Positions 16,840 through 25,897 of a DNA stretch of 64,000 nt are shown one piece after another. Both the position numbers and the translations under genes were made by a program. The stretch is taken from the NCBI RefSeq assembly GCF_900187455.1, contig NZ_FYDX01000005.1, positions 405,669 to 469,668 on the forward strand. Direction: 5' to 3'. This DNA is from Pseudomonas sp. Irchel 3E13 (GTDB lineage: Bacteria > Pseudomonadota > Gammaproteobacteria > Pseudomonadales > Pseudomonadaceae). How positions within the stretch are numbered: the first letter of the stretch is position 1; the number at the start of each line of letters is the position of its first letter. The notes beneath the pieces were generated by a model. It worked only from the letters and a program-made list of their open reading frames with translations. It was not told where the DNA came from and searched no databases.

Positions 16840-18077
16840 GGCTGCTCCTCCTCTTGCTGAACGTCCTGCAAAAGCAGGGCGAAGTCGGCCAGGGTCTGTT
16901 CATCGGCGGCGTTGCCATAGGCCTGTTCCCAGGCGCGGGCGAACAGGTCTTCGGGCTTGAGCTGGCCCAGTTCCACCAGACGGGTGTCGTCGTCGCCGTC
17001 GGCTCCGGCGCGACCGGCATATTCGGCGGCGATGCGGATCAAGCGCACGGCCTTGCCTTGCAGAGCGGTTTCGATCTGCTGGCGCAGGTCCGCTTGCGGC
17101 TCGTCCAGTTGCACCCGCACTTCCAGCCAGGGCTGGCGTTGCGGGTCGTCCAGCAGATCGACTGTCGGCAGTTCGTTCAGTTGCGTCAGAAGCTCCGCCA
17201 GCGGCGCCGGACCGAGCCGCTGCAAGGCCACTGCGCGGGGCACGTGACGGCTTTCGACGCTGAGCAACTTGTTGCCCTTGAACTCGATTTCGAGGATCTG
17301 GTGCGGGTATTTGATTTCCGAGAACGACAGCGGCAGCGGCGACCCGCAGTAGCGGATGCGGTCCTCGCCGTTGACCTTTTGCGGCTTGTGCAGGTGGCCG
17401 AGGGCGACGTAGCCGATCTCGGCGCCGAACAGACTGGCCGGCAGGGCTTCGGCGTTGCCGATGATCAGGCTGCGCTCGGAGTCTTCCGAAATCGATCCGC
17501 CGGCCATGTGCGCGTGGCTGATGGCGATCAGCGGCTGCTTCGGGTCGCGGCGTTCGAGGGCGGCGGCGATGAGTTTTTCATGGACCTGGCCGATGCCGCG
17601 CAGGTAGTCCTCGCCCAGGTGCGGGCCGGTGACTTCTGCTGGTCGCAGGAACGGCAGCGCCAGGCACCAGGCCAGGACCTTGCCCTTGGCGTTGGTCAGC
17701 GGCACCAGCAGACGGTCGCTGTCGAGTTGGCCTTCGTCCAGCCACTGCACCCGGCCTACCGCGTGGGTGCGCAGGCGGCGCATCAGGGCTGCGGGGAGTT
17801 CGATGCGCGAGCCGGAGTCGTGGTTACCGGCGATCATCACGATGGTCAGCCCCGGCTGTTGCTCGTGGGCCTTGACGATGAAGTCGTAGAGCCGTTCCTG
17901 CGCCTTGACCGGCGGGTTGACGGTGTCGAAGACATCGCCGGCGATCAGCAGGGCATCGGGCTCGCGCAGCTTCAGTTGGCCCAGCAGCCAGTCGAGAAAG
18001 CAGGCATGTTCGAAATCGCGCTCCTGGCCGTGCAGGGTTTGTCCCAGATGCCAGTCGGAGGTGTGAAACAGACGCAT
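16836..18077 (-). CDS. sbcD: Exonuclease SbcD, Mre11-like nuclease subunit
   Basis: 413 residues. The phosphoesterase motifs of the Mre11 family are in order: MRLFHTSDWHLG (DxH), LIAGDVFDTVNPP (GDxxD), MIAGNHDS (GNHD), ISHAHMAG (HxH-type) and GHLHKPQ (GxH). The C-terminal domain that binds the SbcC coiled coil extends to residue 413. First gene of sbcD-sbcC-GST. No SOS-box was found by eye in its upstream 149 bases. Confidence 0.96.
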   Translation of the reverse strand: MRLFHTSDWHLGQTLHGQERDFEHACFLDWLLGQLKLREPDALLIAGDVFDTVNPPVKAQERLYDFIVKAHEQQPGLTIVMIAGNHDSGSRIELPAALMRRLRTHAVGRVQWLDEGQLDSDRLLVPLTNAKGKVLAWCLALPFLRPAEVTGPHLGEDYLRGIGQVHEKLIAAALERRDPKQPLIAISHAHMAGGSISEDSERSLIIGNAEALPASLFGAEIGYVALGHLHKPQKVNGEDRIRYCGSPLPLSFSEIKYPHQILEIEFKGNKLLSVESRHVPRAVALQRLGPAPLAELLTQLNELPTVDLLDDPQRQPWLEVRVQLDEPQADLRQQIETALQGKAVRLIRIAAEYAGRAGADGDDDTRLVELGQLKPEDLFARAWEQAYGNAADEQTLADFALLLQDVQQEEEQP

Positions 18078-18226
18078 TGGTAATCCTGTGACGGGAGCCG
18101 GCTAAAAGCCGGATATGGTACCCGAATGTGGGATGGGTCCGGTGATTGGGTCAGGGTTTTGGGTGATGTTTGAAGGGCCTCATCGCCGCATAGGCGGCGC
18201 TCGATCTGGAGAGCGCTGCAGATTCC
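18078..18226. other. Gap between sbcD and batD with two small palindromes
   Basis: It holds CCGGCT-AAA-AGCCGG (18098-18112) and CGCCGC-ATAG-GCGGCG (18184-18199). The second lies just downstream of batD and may terminate it, though no T tract follows. The sbcD promoter should be here. Nothing else seen. Confidence 0.5.
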
Positions 18227-19846
18227 CTACTTCGGATACAACGGCGGCAACCCGCCATTCTCACCCTGCGCCGGCTGCGCCTGTTCCGCCGTGGGGATGG
18301 TGCTGATCGCGCGCCACAGTTCATCGCCCTGCCAGTACTGCCCTGCCTCGCTATAAAGCGCACTGTTCAGCCCGTCGAGGGCATCGGACAGCGGCACGAA
18401 GCGCGCCGCCATGTCCGCCAGGGTCTGCGGTTGTTGCCGGGCCCAGGCGTCGAGGGCCTGGCGGGTGGCGTGGGAGTCGTTGGCCTGGCAGGCGCGCTTG
18501 AGGTCGTCGAGCAGGGTGCGCGGGCTCGGCCCGGTCTGCGCAGCACGCAGCACCGCCGGCTGCGAACGGGCGCGCCACCACAGGGCGAAACCGGCCAACG
18601 TGGTCAGCGCCAACACCAACGTGCTCAGTTGCCACGGCCACAGCGGCTGGCCGTCGCTTGCCGGTGTCGCGCTCGGGGTTTCCGCGCTCAGCGCCGGGTT
18701 GTCCTGCACGTTGAGGCTGCGCGCGGGCAGGCTGCTGCGCTCCAGATGGTTTTCGCGGGTGTTCCACCAGACCAGTTCCAGGCTGGGCAACTCCAGTGCG
18801 CCGCTGTGGGTCGGCACCAGGGCCTCGCGTTCTTCGCGGCTGCCGATCAGGCCGCGTTCGTCGATCTGGTTGCGCAGTTGTGGCTGGTCCGGGTAGCGCC
18901 GCAGCCCCGGCACTTCGGTGCCGGGCAGGGGCGTCAATTGGGTGCTGGAGAGCCCTTCGGCCTTGATCGTGATGGTTCGGGTCAGCGAATCACCAATCTG
19001 CGTCGGCCCCTGGCTCGGGTCCGGGCTCCAGTGTTCTTCCAGGGTCAGGCTGCGCGCCGGCAACCAGGCCAGGCCCGCCGGGTAGTCGGCGGGGATCGGG
19101 CGCACCTGCAACGGCAACTCGCGCGAGCTGACCCGCACCTGGCTGTTGCCGGGGTTGCCCGGGTTGTCGCTGTCGCTGCCGGCACTGGTGGCGCTGAAGG
19201 TCAGGGTCGGCACCGTGACTTCGCCGCTGCGCTGCGGGTAGAGCGCATAGCGCATCTCGATCACGCCATGGCGGATACCGTTGATCAGTTTTTCGTAGGT
19301 GCGCGACTCGCCCAGCGGTTCGATCTTCACCCCGTCGATCTGCAACGGGCTGAGGCTGCTGTCGTCGTACAGCGACACCGAGTGGTAGATGCGCAGGGTC
19401 AGTACCGCCTGGGCCTGCACGTAGATGTCGTTCTGGTCGAGGCTGGCTTCGATGAACACCGGGGCGAGGATCGTCGCCGGGCTGTCCTGCGCGGCCTCGA
19501 CCTGCAATTCGATGGCTTCGCTGTGCAACTCGCCCAGGTGCAGCGGCGGGATTTGCAGGGTGCCGGCCCGCCGTGGCATCAGCGTGACCACCCAGCGGGT
19601 GGTGGCCTCGTTCTGCCCGTCGAGGGTGTTGAGGCTGTTGAGCTGGCGGGTGCCGCGGACTTCGAAGTCGGCCTGCAGGGGCGTCAGGTCCGGCTTGCCG
19701 AATTGGGTCACGTCCTGGATTTCCAGGGTCAGTTCCAGGGTCTCGGCGGTGCTCAGCCGGGCGCGGTCGACGCTGGCATGGAGCTCCGCGGCCTGAACCA
19801 GCGGGCCGAAAAGAAGGCAGAACACGAAGGCGCAGACGCGGCTCAT
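18227..19846 (-). CDS. BatD family protein (Bat/MoxR operon)
   Basis: 539 residues from ATG 19846, giving the signal peptide MSRVCAFVFCLLFGPLVQAA. Large periplasmic region of repeated Ig-like beta domains (ELHASVDRARLSTAETLELT, repeated GDSLTRTITIKAEGLS), then one membrane segment near 435-455 (PWQLSTLVLALTTLAGFALW) and a cytosolic tail. Last gene of the moxR operon; the stop of batB overlaps its start region. BatD is an oxygen-tolerance/envelope protein of unknown mechanism in Bacteroides and Leptospira. The longer frame to 19933 lies inside batB and is not credible. Confidence 0.85.
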   Translation of the reverse strand: MSRVCAFVFCLLFGPLVQAAELHASVDRARLSTAETLELTLEIQDVTQFGKPDLTPLQADFEVRGTRQLNSLNTLDGQNEATTRWVVTLMPRRAGTLQIPPLHLGELHSEAIELQVEAAQDSPATILAPVFIEASLDQNDIYVQAQAVLTLRIYHSVSLYDDSSLSPLQIDGVKIEPLGESRTYEKLINGIRHGVIEMRYALYPQRSGEVTVPTLTFSATSAGSDSDNPGNPGNSQVRVSSRELPLQVRPIPADYPAGLAWLPARSLTLEEHWSPDPSQGPTQIGDSLTRTITIKAEGLSSTQLTPLPGTEVPGLRRYPDQPQLRNQIDERGLIGSREEREALVPTHSGALELPSLELVWWNTRENHLERSSLPARSLNVQDNPALSAETPSATPASDGQPLWPWQLSTLVLALTTLAGFALWWRARSQPAVLRAAQTGPSPRTLLDDLKRACQANDSHATRQALDAWARQQPQTLADMAARFVPLSDALDGLNSALYSEAGQYWQGDELWRAISTIPTAEQAQPAQGENGGLPPLYPK

Positions 19847-21567
19847 CGATGGGTTTCCTGATGTTGTTGCTGTTCGTACCAGAATTTGCGCCGCAGCAGT
19901 TGCGCCGGGTTGTCCGGGATCTGCCGCAGCCATTGTTCCAGCGCCTGGCGCTGTTCGACGTCGAGGTTGCTGCCGGTGGGGCGCTGCGGCGGCTGGGTCA
20001 CGGATTCGTCGTCATCGCCGCTGCTGTTCTGCTGAGTCTGGCTTTCGCCGGGCTCCTGGTGTTCTTCCGGTTCGTCGCCGGGTTGTCCGGTTTCGCTCTG
20101 GTTGCTGTTTTGCTGGCTGTTCTCGTTGCTGTCGCCGGGCATCTGCTGGCCGGACTGTTGCGTGTCTTCCGGCTCGGGTTCCTTTTGCTCCGGTGGCTGT
20201 TCCTGCTGGCGTTGTTGCAGCAGTTGTTCCACCAGGGCCTTGTTGGTCAGCGCCGGTTGCAGATCGGGCTGACGCTCCAGCGCTTCTTCGTAGGCATCCA
20301 CCGCGGCTTCCAGCTCGCCGCCGCGGGCCAGGGCGTTGCCACGGTTGTAGTGGCCGCTGGCGCTGTCGTCGAGGGCGAACTGGCGGGCGGCGCCGGCGTA
20401 GTCACCGGCTTCGTAGAGGGCCCAGCCTTTCCATTGCGGGTCTTTGAAGTGCTTCGCGGCCTCGGCCGGGCGCTTTTTTTCCAGCAGGTACTGGCCCTGC
20501 TGATCGGGGCGGCGCCACAGCTCACTGAATTCGAAGGCGTGGGCCGGTTGCGGCAGGCAGAGCAACAGCGGCAGGCAGAACAGCCAGCCGCGCCGCCCGG
20601 CGCAGGCGGCCAGCAGCAACAGCGGCAGCAATAGCCAGTAACCCTGATCCGCCCAGTTGTCGAGCTGCACCGTCTGGCCATTGCTGCTCAGGGCCCGTGG
20701 CTTGTCGAACAGGCCCAGGCCGCGCAGGTCGAGGTCATCGATTCGCGCATGCCGGTAGCGACCACCGAGGTCGTTGATGAAGGGCTTGAGGCTGGCGCTG
20801 TCCAGTCGCGGCAGGAGGATCGCACCGTCGGCGTCCTTGATGAATTCGCCGCTGGCCTGTTTCACCGGTGCGCCTTCGGCGCTGCCTACGCCCAGCATCA
20901 GCAGGGCCGGGCCGTTGCGCCCGAGCGCCTGGGCGATGCCCTGGCGTTCTTCTTCACTGAGGGACGAGGCGATCAGCAGCACCCGGCCCTGGCCGAGGGC
21001 GCCCTGGGCCAGCAGTGCCAGGCCCTTGCGCAGCGCCAGGTCGGCGCGTTGTCCGGGTTGCGGCATGATGCCCGGTTCCAGCGCTTCGAGCAGGTTGCGG
21101 CTGGTGCCCAGGTCATCCGACAGCGGCACCAGCGTGTGCGCGCTACCGGCATAGACGACGATGGCGGTCTGGCTGTCGCTGCGGTGTTTCAGCAGGTCGA
21201 GGACTTTCCGCCGCGCCTGTTCAAGGCGTGAGGGTGGGCTGTCTTCGGCGAGCATCGACGGGGTCAGTTCCAGCAGGATCACCAGCGGGTCGGCGGGGCG
21301 CTGGCGGGTTTCTTCCAGGCGCTGCCAACTCGGCCCGAGCAGGGCCAGCACGCCCAGCAACCAGGCCAGGCCGAGGGCGATCCACGGCAGTTTGCTGTCG
21401 TGGCCGCTGCCGCCGCCGAGCAGTACGCCGTGGAAGGCCGGCGGCAGGATCATCTGCCAGCGGCCGGCGCGTTTCTGCCGGTGCCAGAGTTTCCACAGCA
21501 GCCAGCCGAGCACGGGCAATAACAGCAGCCAGAGTGGGCGTAGCCAGTAGGGCCAGAGGTCGATCAT
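19843..21567 (-). CDS. BatB/BatC-like protein: VWA domain plus TPR
   Basis: 574 residues from ATG 21567, which overlaps the batA stop. Two N-terminal membrane segments (WLLLLPVLGWLLW, LALGLAWLLGVLALLG), a von Willebrand A domain, a further membrane pair near 290-330, then TPR-like repeats (YNRGNALARGGELEAAVDAYEEAL) and a Gln/Glu/Pro-rich low-complexity tail. The expected MIDAS motif DxSxS reads ELTPSM, so metal binding is probably lost or altered. It looks like a fusion of BatB and the TPR protein BatC. Confidence 0.85.
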   Translation of the reverse strand: MIDLWPYWLRPLWLLLLPVLGWLLWKLWHRQKRAGRWQMILPPAFHGVLLGGGSGHDSKLPWIALGLAWLLGVLALLGPSWQRLEETRQRPADPLVILLELTPSMLAEDSPPSRLEQARRKVLDLLKHRSDSQTAIVVYAGSAHTLVPLSDDLGTSRNLLEALEPGIMPQPGQRADLALRKGLALLAQGALGQGRVLLIASSLSEEERQGIAQALGRNGPALLMLGVGSAEGAPVKQASGEFIKDADGAILLPRLDSASLKPFINDLGGRYRHARIDDLDLRGLGLFDKPRALSSNGQTVQLDNWADQGYWLLLPLLLLAACAGRRGWLFCLPLLLCLPQPAHAFEFSELWRRPDQQGQYLLEKKRPAEAAKHFKDPQWKGWALYEAGDYAGAARQFALDDSASGHYNRGNALARGGELEAAVDAYEEALERQPDLQPALTNKALVEQLLQQRQQEQPPEQKEPEPEDTQQSGQQMPGDSNENSQQNSNQSETGQPGDEPEEHQEPGESQTQQNSSGDDDESVTQPPQRPTGSNLDVEQRQALEQWLRQIPDNPAQLLRRKFWYEQQQHQETHR

Positions 21568-22652
21568 CGGCGCCTCCGCAGGCGCAGGCGTTTCAGCCGT
21601 TCGCGCCATTCCGGGTGCGGCTGGAGAAAGTCCGGACGACGTAACAGGCGTTGCAGCAGCTTTTGCACCAGATGGTCGGGCCAGCGTTCGCGCAGCACCA
21701 ACGCCAGGCTGAGCAGCAACGCCGCCGCCAGTGGCCAGGCATACAGCGCTTCGGCGGTCCGCGCCTGGGTTGGTTGTTGTTCCACCGGTTCCAGCAGGTC
21801 GAGGGTTTCGCCGATGGTCTTGAGTTCGGCGCCATCGCGGGCGCGGAAGTATTCGCCATGGGTGATCTGGGCGATTTCCCGCAGCGAGGCTTCGTCCAGG
21901 TCCAGGCTAGGGTTGAGCCCCAGTTGGCCAGCGGTGCCGTTTTCTTCGGCGCTGGCGCCGATGCCGATGGTGTAGATGCGGATGCTTTCCTGGGCCGCCA
22001 GCCGCGCCGCGGTCAGCGGGTGGATCTGCCCGCCGTTGTTGGCGCCGTCGGTGACCAGGATCAGCACGCGGCTGTCGGTCGGGCGCATCCGCAGGCGTTT
22101 CACGGCCAGGCCGATGGCGTCGCCGAGGGCGGTGTTCTTGCCGGCGATGCCGATCTGCGCCTCGTCGAGGAAGCTGCGCACGGTACGTCGGTCGAACGTC
22201 AGCGGCGCCTGCAGGTAGGCCTGGCTGCCGAACAGGATCAGCCCGACGCGGTCGCCTTCGCGGTGTTCGAGAAAGTCACCGAGCAGTTGTTTGACCAGCA
22301 CCAGGCGGCTGACGTCTTCGCCTTCCCAGCTCATGTCGGGGAAGTCCATGGAGCCAGAGACATCCACCGCCACCAGCAAATCGCGCCCGCTGGCGGCCAC
22401 CGGCAGCGGTTCGCCCAGCCATTGCGGGCGGGCGGCGGCCAGCAACAGCAGCAGCCAGATCAGCACGAACGGCGCCTGCTGACGCCAGGTCGGCAGGTTC
22501 AGCCGCGCGCGGCGACCGGCCAGGCCTTCCAGCTCGTCGAGGAAGCTGACTTTGAGCACCGGCTCGCCGCTGTCCGCGGCCGGCAGCACCAGGCGTGCCA
22601 GCCAGGGCAGCGGGAGCAGGGCGAAGACCCAGGGCCAGGCCAGTTCAAACAT
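21564..22652 (-). CDS. BatA-like VWA-domain membrane protein
   Basis: 362 residues: N-terminal TM pair (ELAWPWVFALLPLPWLARLV and PFVLIWLLLLLAAARP), VWA domain with intact MIDAS DVSGSMD at 97-103 and TDGANNG later, and a C-terminal TM (LYAWPLAAALLLSLALVL). Ligand-binding membrane protein thought to work with the MoxR ATPase. Starts within the DUF4381 gene end (8-base overlap) and overlaps batB by 4 bases. Confidence 0.9.
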   Translation of the reverse strand: MFELAWPWVFALLPLPWLARLVLPAADSGEPVLKVSFLDELEGLAGRRARLNLPTWRQQAPFVLIWLLLLLAAARPQWLGEPLPVAASGRDLLVAVDVSGSMDFPDMSWEGEDVSRLVLVKQLLGDFLEHREGDRVGLILFGSQAYLQAPLTFDRRTVRSFLDEAQIGIAGKNTALGDAIGLAVKRLRMRPTDSRVLILVTDGANNGGQIHPLTAARLAAQESIRIYTIGIGASAEENGTAGQLGLNPSLDLDEASLREIAQITHGEYFRARDGAELKTIGETLDLLEPVEQQPTQARTAEALYAWPLAAALLLSLALVLRERWPDHLVQKLLQRLLRRPDFLQPHPEWRERLKRLRLRRRR

Positions 22653-23139
22653 GCTTGCGAATCCAGGTTTCGACGGACTGGTTGAGTCCGGCGATGGCTT
22701 TGTCGTCCAGCCGGCATTCGGGCTTGTAGGCGCCTTCCACCAGCACCATCCAGCGCGTCAGCCCGGCGGCCGGGCAACGGTTGTCGAGAAATGCCAGCCA
22801 CTGCCGGCCATTGAGGGTGTGGCTGTGGCTTTCCGGGTAGTGGTTGCGGCACAGGCGCTTGAGCAGCGCGTTGATCTGCTGCAGCCAGGCGCCGGCCGGC
22901 GCGCCGTCGTAGGGTTTGGGCAGCTGCGCCAGTTCGGCCAGGGCGGCGACGCGGATCGGGTCCAGCGGTTGCTCGGCGCGTGGCAACGGCGCTTTGCGCG
23001 GTCGCCAGTGGCGCAGCCGCCAGAGGCCCCAGCCCAGCAACGGCAGGATCAGCAGCAGCGCCCACCAGCCGGGGGCGGGGGGCCAGGCGCTGATCGGCTC
23101 GGGGGCGATCAGCGGTTGCAGTTGCGCCAGAGGGTTCAT
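22645..23139 (-). CDS. DUF4381 membrane protein
   Basis: 164 residues from ATG 23139 (MNPLAQLQPLIAPEPISAWP). One TM at about 25-41 (WWALLLILPLLGWGLW) followed by a basic stretch and a cytosolic helical domain (LNGRQWLAFLDNRCP). The position between DUF58 and VWA genes is characteristic of this operon. The start overlaps the end of the DUF58 gene by 4 bases; the longer frame through the DUF58 gene is a shadow. Confidence 0.85.
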   Translation of the reverse strand: MNPLAQLQPLIAPEPISAWPPAPGWWALLLILPLLGWGLWRLRHWRPRKAPLPRAEQPLDPIRVAALAELAQLPKPYDGAPAGAWLQQINALLKRLCRNHYPESHSHTLNGRQWLAFLDNRCPAAGLTRWMVLVEGAYKPECRLDDKAIAGLNQSVETWIRKHV

Positions 23140-24080
23140 CGCGGCTTGCCGGCGCGTTGGGGGTCGAGGTATTCGCGCAATTGCTCGATCATTTCGCTCT
23201 GGGTGCTCAAGGGCATCAACACCACCCGCAGTTTCTGCGCGAGCAGTTCCCAGCGCGCGATCCGCGCTTCGCTCAGTTGACGGTAGCTCTGGCGCAGGTT
23301 GGCATCGAGGGTGTCCAACTCCAGTTGCGCGCCGCGCTGGGCGAAGCGCAGCAGGCCGGCGGCGGGCAGGGCGTGGTCGAGCGGGTCGGAGAGCGGCAGC
23401 AGGAGCAGGTCGCAATGCCGCGACAGCAGGCCCAGTTGCTGTTCGACGCTGGGGTTCAGCGCCCGCTCGTCGCAAATGATGATGGCCAGGCTGCCGGGAC
23501 GCAGCACCTCGCGGGCGCGGCGCAGCGCGGTGCCGAGGTTGTCGCCCTGGGTCACGGCTTCGGTGTGCAGCGACTGATTGACCCGGGCCAGGCGGTTGAG
23601 CAGTTGCAGCAGGCTCTGCTTGCTGCGTCGCGGTTTGATTTCGTAGTGCTCGTTGTCGCCGAACACCAGGCCGCCGATCCGGTCGTTGTGGCCCAGCGCG
23701 GCCCAGCCGAACAGCGCCGCAGCCTGGGCGGCGAGCACCGACTTGAACATCAGGCCCGAGCTGAAGAACAGCCGCCGGCTTTGTTCGACGAGGATGAAGA
23801 TCGGCCGCTCGCGCTCTTCGTGGAACAGCTTGGTGTGCGGCTCCTGGGTGCGGGCGGTGACGCGCCAGTCGATGTTGCGCACGTCGTCGCCGGCCTGGTA
23901 GACCCGCACCTGGTCGAAGTCCACACCGCGCCCGCGCAGGCGCGAGTGGTGCAGGCCGACCAGCGGACTGCGCTGGCCGGGGGCGGAGAACAGGCGCACT
24001 TCACGCACCCGGTGACGCATCTCGATCAGCTCGGCGAGGCTGATGCGGATGCCGGGCGCGTTCAACAGTTGGCTGGGCAT
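23136..24080 (-). CDS. DUF58 protein, VWA-like partner of MoxR
   Basis: 314 residues. The DUF58 signature is clear: GRGVDFDQVRVYQAGDDVRN followed by IDWRVTARTQEPHTKLFHEE, then PIFILVEQSRR (degenerate VWA first strand). Cytosolic. The operon partner MoxR starts the transcript 4 bases upstream. Together with MoxR it is thought to act as a chaperone or metal-insertion system, in analogy to methanol dehydrogenase activation; the client here is unknown. Confidence 0.9.
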   Translation of the reverse strand: MPSQLLNAPGIRISLAELIEMRHRVREVRLFSAPGQRSPLVGLHHSRLRGRGVDFDQVRVYQAGDDVRNIDWRVTARTQEPHTKLFHEERERPIFILVEQSRRLFFSSGLMFKSVLAAQAAALFGWAALGHNDRIGGLVFGDNEHYEIKPRRSKQSLLQLLNRLARVNQSLHTEAVTQGDNLGTALRRAREVLRPGSLAIIICDERALNPSVEQQLGLLSRHCDLLLLPLSDPLDHALPAAGLLRFAQRGAQLELDTLDANLRQSYRQLSEARIARWELLAQKLRVVLMPLSTQSEMIEQLREYLDPQRAGKPR

Positions 24081-24084
24081 GGGG

Positions 24085-25044
<960 letters not shown>

Positions 25045-25205
25045 CGTCGACGGTTCCTGGAATGACGCGCGGGGCCGGCGAACGGCCCCGGGCAGGGGTT
25101 GATACTTTAATCCATCCGTGGGGTCGCCGACTAACGGTGCCGGGGGAAATTCTTCGGGGGCAGATCGCGGCAAGGGGCCGGGCGCGCTGCCCGGCCCTGT
25201 TGCAC

Positions 25206-25556
25206 TCAGCGCTCGCTGACGAAGGTGCCGGTGCCGTCGAGGATCACGCGCAGGGCCTGTTCGATTTCATCCGCGTCGATGCTGGCGCTCTCCAGGCGGA
25301 TTTCCAGCACATCGTCTTCGAACAGGTCGGTAGACCCGGCCGCCAGCTCGACCAGCAGGCGGGTGTCGCTGAGTGTCACCTTCAGGTCGCGGACGGTGGC
25401 GCCTTCTTCGTCGAGCATGAGGTCCACTCTGTCTTCGTGCGGGTAGCGGCTGATGATGAACAACTGGTTCTTGTCGCTTTGGCAGCCGACGGTGGCCAGG
25501 TTGTCTTCTTCATCATCGCAAGGGTTGGCGAAGGCCAGTTGGGCGGTCAGTTGCAT
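25206..25556 (-). CDS. Conserved small acidic protein
   Basis: 116 residues from ATG 25556 (MQLTAQLAFANPCDDEEDNL). Strongly acidic, beta-rich appearance (NQLFIISRYPHEDRVDLMLD, DVLEIRLESASIDADEIE). I do not recognise a family. It sits between gdhB (divergent) and moxR, the same place as a hypothetical gene in other pseudomonads by recollection. Extension to 25658 would lack any start context. Confidence 0.65.
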   Translation of the reverse strand: MQLTAQLAFANPCDDEEDNLATVGCQSDKNQLFIISRYPHEDRVDLMLDEEGATVRDLKVTLSDTRLLVELAAGSTDLFEDDVLEIRLESASIDADEIEQALRVILDGTGTFVSER

Positions 25557-25897
25557 GGGCGGCTCGATAAAGGAATTGAAACGCGAGTGTGCCAGTGTTC
25601 GCCCACGGGATAAATCTTCCGTTGCTCCTCGTTGTCCGAATATGTCGCAGCGCCGCAAGCAGGGCCGGGTGGGCTGTCGTTAAGCTGCGTTGTCGATGGA
25701 CACCCGTAAAGACGCAGCCGGCTTCAGTGGCAGTGGTTTTTGCAGATGTCCATCCCGGTGTGACCAGTCGGTCATCCCGGCACCCGCTCTTTCGGATTTC
25801 CTCTGCGCTTTGCCCGTCATTGGCTATGGTTGATGCGGGATAAAGCGGACACGCGCGACGCTTCACCCAATAACAAAGCCCAAGCGGAGTACCACAG
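25557..25897. promoter_or_regulatory. Divergent intergenic region upstream of gdhB
   Basis: 341 bases without a gene. It must hold the promoters of the small acidic gene (minus) and gdhB (plus). AAGCGGAG about 11 bases before the gdhB ATG is its probable ribosome site. No palindrome longer than 7 bp was noticed. Confidence 0.5.

Noticed and set aside
18227..19933. BatD starting at 19933
   Set aside because: The extra 29 residues overlap batB coding sequence and hide the signal peptide MSRVCAFVFCLLFGPLVQAA.
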